From Aporhodopirellula rubra (GTDB lineage Bacteria > Planctomycetota > Planctomycetia > Pirellulales > Pirellulaceae): DNA of 64,000 nucleotides. This document shows, piece after piece, positions 60,150 to 64,000 of the stretch (its first letter is position 1; each line of letters begins with the position of its first letter). The stretch spans positions 1-64,000 of the forward strand of contig NZ_JACHXU010000010.1 of assembly GCF_014192335.1 (NCBI RefSeq), given 5' to 3'. Under the pieces are notes generated by a model. That model was given only the letters and a program-made list of their open reading frames with translations. It ran no database searches and had not been told where the DNA came from. Position numbers and translations under genes: made by a program.

Positions 60150-62513
60150 ATGAGCAATGCAAAAACACAACGTGCGGGCAAAGAACGCATCGAATCGCTC
60201 GGCATCCCGAAACCCAAATGGGCGACGTGGTGGGACAAGAGCGATAAGGGCAATCTAGCGATCCGTTTCGGCATCGCGTTCATTGCCGCAGTCGCGCTGT
60301 TGGCGTTGTGCCGCACGTGGCAACCGGCGTTTTCGTATCGCATGGGGGCGATCCCTGCTCGCGATTTGATGAGCCGGGTGACGTTCCAGGTGCCTGATCG
60401 CGTTGCGACGGACGATCAGCGTGAACGCAAACGCCGCGAAGTTTTAACGTTGTACCGCAACACCCCGGTGCGACTCGAGCAATTGCGTGCGGCCCTGCGA
60501 AACCGATTGTTTCTGGTGCTGGGGGCGTCGTCTTTCGAGCAACTCGGCGAAAAGGAACAGGCCGCGTTGACGGAGTTTTACGAGGGCAGTGAAACGGCGT
60601 CGGATGACGAGTCGCCTGCCGAACGGTTCGCGTTGCTCAAACGAGTGTTTGCAAAAGATGTGGAGCTAACCGAACTCGACAGCGTTGTGGAATCGGCAAT
60701 GATGCCGCTGTACCGCAACGGTGTTTTGCAGGCCCCGCAGCACTCGCCCGAGCAAGGGTCGCAGCGAATGATCCGCGTCTTTCAGGGTAACCAAGTCGAC
60801 GAGGCGGTGCCGGTCGAACTCAGCAAAGTGCGGATCGCCGAGGCCGCTGGCGAGCTTCGCACGAAGTTGAAAGAGAACTTCCGGACGCGGTATCCGTCCG
60901 ATGAAGGTCAAATCGCGGCGGAGATGATCGCGAAATGGTTACGCGACCAATTGCCCAATTATGAAACGCTGAAGTACGACGACGAGATGAGTCAGAAGGC
61001 ACGCGACCAAGCGGCCGACGCCGTCGAGACGGTGCAGATGACTTACTATGCCGGTCAATCCAAACTCGCCGACGCGGGGAAACCTCTCAGTATTCGAGAG
61101 CTCGAATTGCTCCGGAGCGAATGGTCCGTGTTGGTCGATGACATGCACTTGTTCGACCGAGTCGCTCGCGTGGCGGCGTTCGCCGGAATGATTATCGCGT
61201 TGTACTTGCTTTGCGGATCGTACATTTGGTTTGTCGACGATCGGACGCTGGTGACCGATCACTGGAAACTCGCGAAGGTGCTCACGCTGCTCGTCGCAAC
61301 GATCGTATTGAGCTACTACGCATCGCGTGACGCTTGGCGTGCGGAGTTGGTTCCGTTAGTGCTCGCGTCGATCACCGCGGCGGTTGTCTATGGTCGTGAT
61401 TTTGCATTGTTGGTGATGGCCGGTGCGAGTCTGAGCGTGACGTTGTTGCTCGGTGCGGATTTATCGAACCTGGTCGTCATGGCGGCGGCGTGTACATCGT
61501 GTGCCCTTTTGACCGGACGCATTCGCAGTCGCACGCACTTGATCACCGTTGGGATTTTGTCGGCGCTGATTACGATGTTGACGACGATCGGTGTCGGTAT
61601 CGTGTCCGGGCAAACGTTGTCGTCGGGAGCACCGGGGGAATCGCTCGAACCGATGCTGTTGAGCGGACCGCTGCAGCGGGTGCTCTCCGGATTGGTTGGC
61701 GAAGCCGGTTGGGCGGGTTTGTGTATCGTTGTTTCGTCGCTCGCGATGACGGGCCTGTTGCCGTTGGTCGAGAAGACGTTTGGCGTGCAGACCGACCTGT
61801 CGTTGTTGGAACTCGGCGACGCGAGCCATCCGTTGCTGCGACGTTTGGCGCAACGCGCACCGGGAACTTACAACCACTCGATCAACGTCGCGTCCATCGC
61901 CGAAGCCGCGGCGGACTCGATCGGTGCGAACGGGTTGTTGGTTCGTGTGGGAGCGTATTTCCACGACATCGGCAAAATGTTCAAACCTGAATACTTCATC
62001 GAAAATCAAAGTGCCGGGATTAATCAGCACGACTCGTTGCAGCCCGCGATGAGCACGCTGGTGATTATCGCGCACGTCAAAGACGGTGCTGACTTGGCAC
62101 GCAATCACCATTTGCCGCGTCCGATCATCGACTTCATCTTGCAGCACCACGGTACGACGTTGGTGGAGTATTTCTATCGCGAGGCGGCCCGTCGAAGTGA
62201 AGAAGACCCGAACCGCGAATCCGTCAGTGACAAAGATTTCCGGTATCCCGGACCAAAGCCGCAAACGCTCGAAGCGGCTGTGTTGATGTTGGCCGATACG
62301 GTCGAGAGTGCGTCGCGGACGTTGGTGGATCCGACTCCGGCTCGGATTTCGAACCTGGTCGATTCGATCGCACAGAAGAAAGTCGGTGACGGACAATTTG
62401 ACGAATGCGGGCTGACGTTCTCGCAACTTCACCGCGTCCGGCAGAGCCTGGTGAAGTCGCTGACGGCGATCTACCACGCTCGAGTCAAATACCCTGGGCA
62501 GCAATCCGCGTGA
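60150..62513 (+). CDS. 7TM-HD phosphohydrolase, PgpH type
   Basis: A 787-residue protein: a membrane helix (about 40-60), a long extracytoplasmic 7TMR-HDED domain (about 65-330), seven membrane helices (about 335-560), and a cytoplasmic HD domain. The HD motif is His605-Asp606 in YFHDIGKM, with NHSIN and HHLPR supplying further metal ligands. Characterised PgpH proteins hydrolyse cyclic di-AMP. The ATG at 60150 is 19 bases after the phoH stop; the open frame upstream overlaps phoH and is ignored. The gene order phoH-pgpH-ybeY is common in bacteria. Confidence 0.93.
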   Translation: MSNAKTQRAGKERIESLGIPKPKWATWWDKSDKGNLAIRFGIAFIAAVALLALCRTWQPAFSYRMGAIPARDLMSRVTFQVPDRVATDDQRERKRREVLTLYRNTPVRLEQLRAALRNRLFLVLGASSFEQLGEKEQAALTEFYEGSETASDDESPAERFALLKRVFAKDVELTELDSVVESAMMPLYRNGVLQAPQHSPEQGSQRMIRVFQGNQVDEAVPVELSKVRIAEAAGELRTKLKENFRTRYPSDEGQIAAEMIAKWLRDQLPNYETLKYDDEMSQKARDQAADAVETVQMTYYAGQSKLADAGKPLSIRELELLRSEWSVLVDDMHLFDRVARVAAFAGMIIALYLLCGSYIWFVDDRTLVTDHWKLAKVLTLLVATIVLSYYASRDAWRAELVPLVLASITAAVVYGRDFALLVMAGASLSVTLLLGADLSNLVVMAAACTSCALLTGRIRSRTHLITVGILSALITMLTTIGVGIVSGQTLSSGAPGESLEPMLLSGPLQRVLSGLVGEAGWAGLCIVVSSLAMTGLLPLVEKTFGVQTDLSLLELGDASHPLLRRLAQRAPGTYNHSINVASIAEAAADSIGANGLLVRVGAYFHDIGKMFKPEYFIENQSAGINQHDSLQPAMSTLVIIAHVKDGADLARNHHLPRPIIDFILQHHGTTLVEYFYREAARRSEEDPNRESVSDKDFRYPGPKPQTLEAAVLMLADTVESASRTLVDPTPARISNLVDSIAQKKVGDGQFDECGLTFSQLHRVRQSLVKSLTAIYHARVKYPGQQSA

Positions 62514-62521
62514 CCGGTTTG

Positions 62522-62968
62522 ATGAGTGAGATCGAGATAACGATAGACTCGCGTGTTCGCGATCAGGTTCGCGGGCATTCGAGTGAGGAGCGTCCGCTCG
62601 GGCGAGTCGAAATCGAAGCCGCCGTTCGTGCGGCGGCTGCAGTCGGGAATTGCACGGATTGCCGGATCGGCGTGCGGGTCACCGATGACGCGACGATCCA
62701 CAAGATCAATCGCGAGTTCCTGCAGCACGATTATCCCACCGACGTGATCAGTTTTCCCTACGAGTTGCAACCACCGATGGTGGAAGGGGAATTAGTCGTT
62801 AGCATCGACACCGCGGAAAACGAAGCCACGGATGCGGGATGGTCCGTCGCACAGGAGTTGCTGCTGTACGTCATCCACGGAACGTTGCATCTGGTCGGAT
62901 TCGACGACACCGATGATGAGTCGAGAAAAGAAATGCGTGAGGCGGAAAGAAAGGCGTTGGGAGGATGA
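62522..62968 (+). CDS. ybeY: YbeY endoribonuclease, third zinc ligand replaced
   Basis: A 148-residue protein of the UPF0054/YbeY family involved in 16S rRNA maturation and ribosome quality control. The family core is seen in LQHDYPTDVISFPYE near residue 74 and the metal motif HGTLHLVGFDD. His119 and His123 match His114 and His118 of E. coli YbeY, but Asp129 replaces the third His (E. coli His124). This is the same H-x3-H-x5-[H/D] spacing, so metal binding may persist with an acidic ligand. It starts nine bases after the pgpH stop and ends in a basic KEMREAERKALGG. Confidence 0.9.
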   Translation: MSEIEITIDSRVRDQVRGHSSEERPLGRVEIEAAVRAAAAVGNCTDCRIGVRVTDDATIHKINREFLQHDYPTDVISFPYELQPPMVEGELVVSIDTAENEATDAGWSVAQELLLYVIHGTLHLVGFDDTDDESRKEMREAERKALGG

Positions 62969-63085
62969 GGTGACAGGTTGCAGGTTTTTTGAATAACGCT
63001 GTCTCAATTTCGTCCACCCGTATCCCCGTCCACCCGTATTCTGTCCTCTTGTTTCCATGTTTCCCTCCCCTAACCCTCTTTCTTC

Positions 63086-64000
63086 ATGATTGAACTGCCT
63101 CTCTGGGTCGCTGTGGCCTGGACGATTTTCGGATTCCTTATCGGCAGCGTCGGCGGTCTTGGCGTCGAGCTGTTGGACGGATTCGCCGGTCGGTCGTTCG
63201 AAGTCTATTGTCGGGTGAAGAAGAACCGCGATCGGTTCGGTTCGGTGTTGGATCACCAAGACGCCGCGATTCGGGGAAGCGATTATCTGCGAATGATCGG
63301 CACCGTTCTGTTCATGATGTTCGGAACGATCGCGGTGATGGATCACTACGGCGAGGGAGTCAACGCTTTGGTTTTGTGGGCGAGCGCGGCGGGTGTGTTG
63401 ATGATGCTCACGCACCTGTGGGTTCCCGTTGCGGTAACGCGGTTTACGTCCGCGCCGTTGCTTTATTACACATGGCCGTTTTGGTTGACATTGTCGATCG
63501 CGATGCGGCCGTTGCAGGCGCCCGGCGAAGTGTTGGAGATTGTGACGCGACGGTTGGCGGGCAAAGCGGAAACGGAGGACGAAGACGAAGAACAACTCGA
63601 AGACGAAATCCGAACGATCGTTGCGGCGGGAACACGCGAAGGCTACTTCGGTCCCGGTGTGCGTGAAATGATCCAAGGCGTGATGGAACTGCACGAGGAT
63701 ACCGTCGGGCACATCATGACTCCCCGGGGCGACGTGGAAGCCATTGATGCGACGATCAGTTGGAAGGACGCGTTTGCAAAAATCATTGCCAGCGGCCGGA
63801 CACGCTATCCGGTTTACGAAGACAACATCGATAACGTGGTCGGCATTCTGTTCGTGAAAGACCTGTTGCCGTTTTTGGTCTCCGACGGTCTGCCGAATCA
63901 GCCGATCGTGGAGCTGTGTCGTCGACCGTGGTCGGTGCCGAAAGACCGCAGCGTCGAGGCTTTGTTGCGTGAGTTCTTGCACAACCGTTCGCACATGGCG
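63086..64000 (+). CDS. CorC/HlyC-type CBS transporter, partial
   Basis: The first 305 codons of a gene that continues past the window. An N-terminal DUF21-like membrane part with three to four helices (5-30, 72-90, 98-118, 128-148) is followed by a linker with EDEDEEQLEDEI and then HEDTVGHIMTPRGDVEAID near residue 210, the entry to the CBS pair (GRTRYPVYEDNIDNVVGILFVKDLLPFL). This matches YbeX/CorC-type proteins linked to magnesium or cobalt handling, which normally follow ybeY. The ATG at 63086 is the first good start, 117 bases after ybeY. Confidence 0.9.
   Translation, partial: MIELPLWVAVAWTIFGFLIGSVGGLGVELLDGFAGRSFEVYCRVKKNRDRFGSVLDHQDAAIRGSDYLRMIGTVLFMMFGTIAVMDHYGEGVNALVLWASAAGVLMMLTHLWVPVAVTRFTSAPLLYYTWPFWLTLSIAMRPLQAPGEVLEIVTRRLAGKAETEDEDEEQLEDEIRTIVAAGTREGYFGPGVREMIQGVMELHEDTVGHIMTPRGDVEAIDATISWKDAFAKIIASGRTRYPVYEDNIDNVVGILFVKDLLPFLVSDGLPNQPIVELCRRPWSVPKDRSVEALLREFLHNRSHMA

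Overview
The window looks like a chromosomal segment from a marine planctomycete (Planctomycetota, Pirellulales, close to Rhodopirellula). The evidence is a DUF1559 pseudopilin with the [14 protein letters not shown] leader, several secreted or acidic proteins of planctomycete type, fucose and alginate degradation genes, and hairpin-rich dispersed repeats between genes. No rRNA, tRNA, CRISPR array, phage or transposase gene was recognised.

Layout. 0-1.9 kb: two small hypothetical genes and a G-rich tandem-repeat stretch. 1.9-3.7 kb: an acidic zinc-ribbon membrane protein. 4.3-11.2 kb: a probable L-fucose utilisation cluster (UxaE-like epimerase, aldo/keto reductase, zinc dehydrogenase, FucP-type permease, secreted GH29 alpha-L-fucosidase). 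11.3-18.2 kb, minus strand: a PAS/degenerate AAA/Fis regulator with a translationally coupled partner, a small secreted protein, MetF, and a coupled pair made of an M1 aminopeptidase and a DUF6702-like protein. 18.5-25.0 kb: a five-gene peptide ABC transporter operon with all junctions overlapping. 25.5-31.3 kb: an aspartate aminotransferase diverging from a MoxR-DUF58-transglutaminase operon. 31.9-33.1 kb: DUF1559 pseudopilin.

33.2-49.6 kb is a polyuronate locus, most likely for alginate: a PL6 lyase, a TMTC-like TPR membrane protein, a heparinase II/III-type lyase, an SDR, a sodium:solute symporter, a ManA-type isomerase, a DUF2264 protein, a GH88 hydrolase, a Gfo/Idh/MocA oxidoreductase, a second SDR and a PL7 alginate lyase. 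Lyases would cut polymer outside or in the periplasm, the symporter would import (oligo)uronates, and the oxidoreductases would reduce the unsaturated products.

50.0-54.9 kb is a small regulated cassette (secreted alpha/beta hydrolase, LacI regulator, 2-hydroxyacid dehydrogenase, sugar isomerase/epimerase). It shares TTCATA/TATGAA-like palindromes and is flanked by two related blocks of hairpin repeats.

55.5-64.0 kb: an M48/M56-like membrane peptidase, thiol peroxidase, a CdsA-like enzyme, then the conserved RNA/signalling set phoH-pgpH-ybeY-corC, the last running off the window. The most useful leads are the fucose cluster without canonical isomerase/kinase/aldolase, the ATPase-dead enhancer-binding-protein-like regulator, the LacI palindrome set between flanking repeat blocks, and the YbeY whose third zinc histidine is replaced by aspartate.
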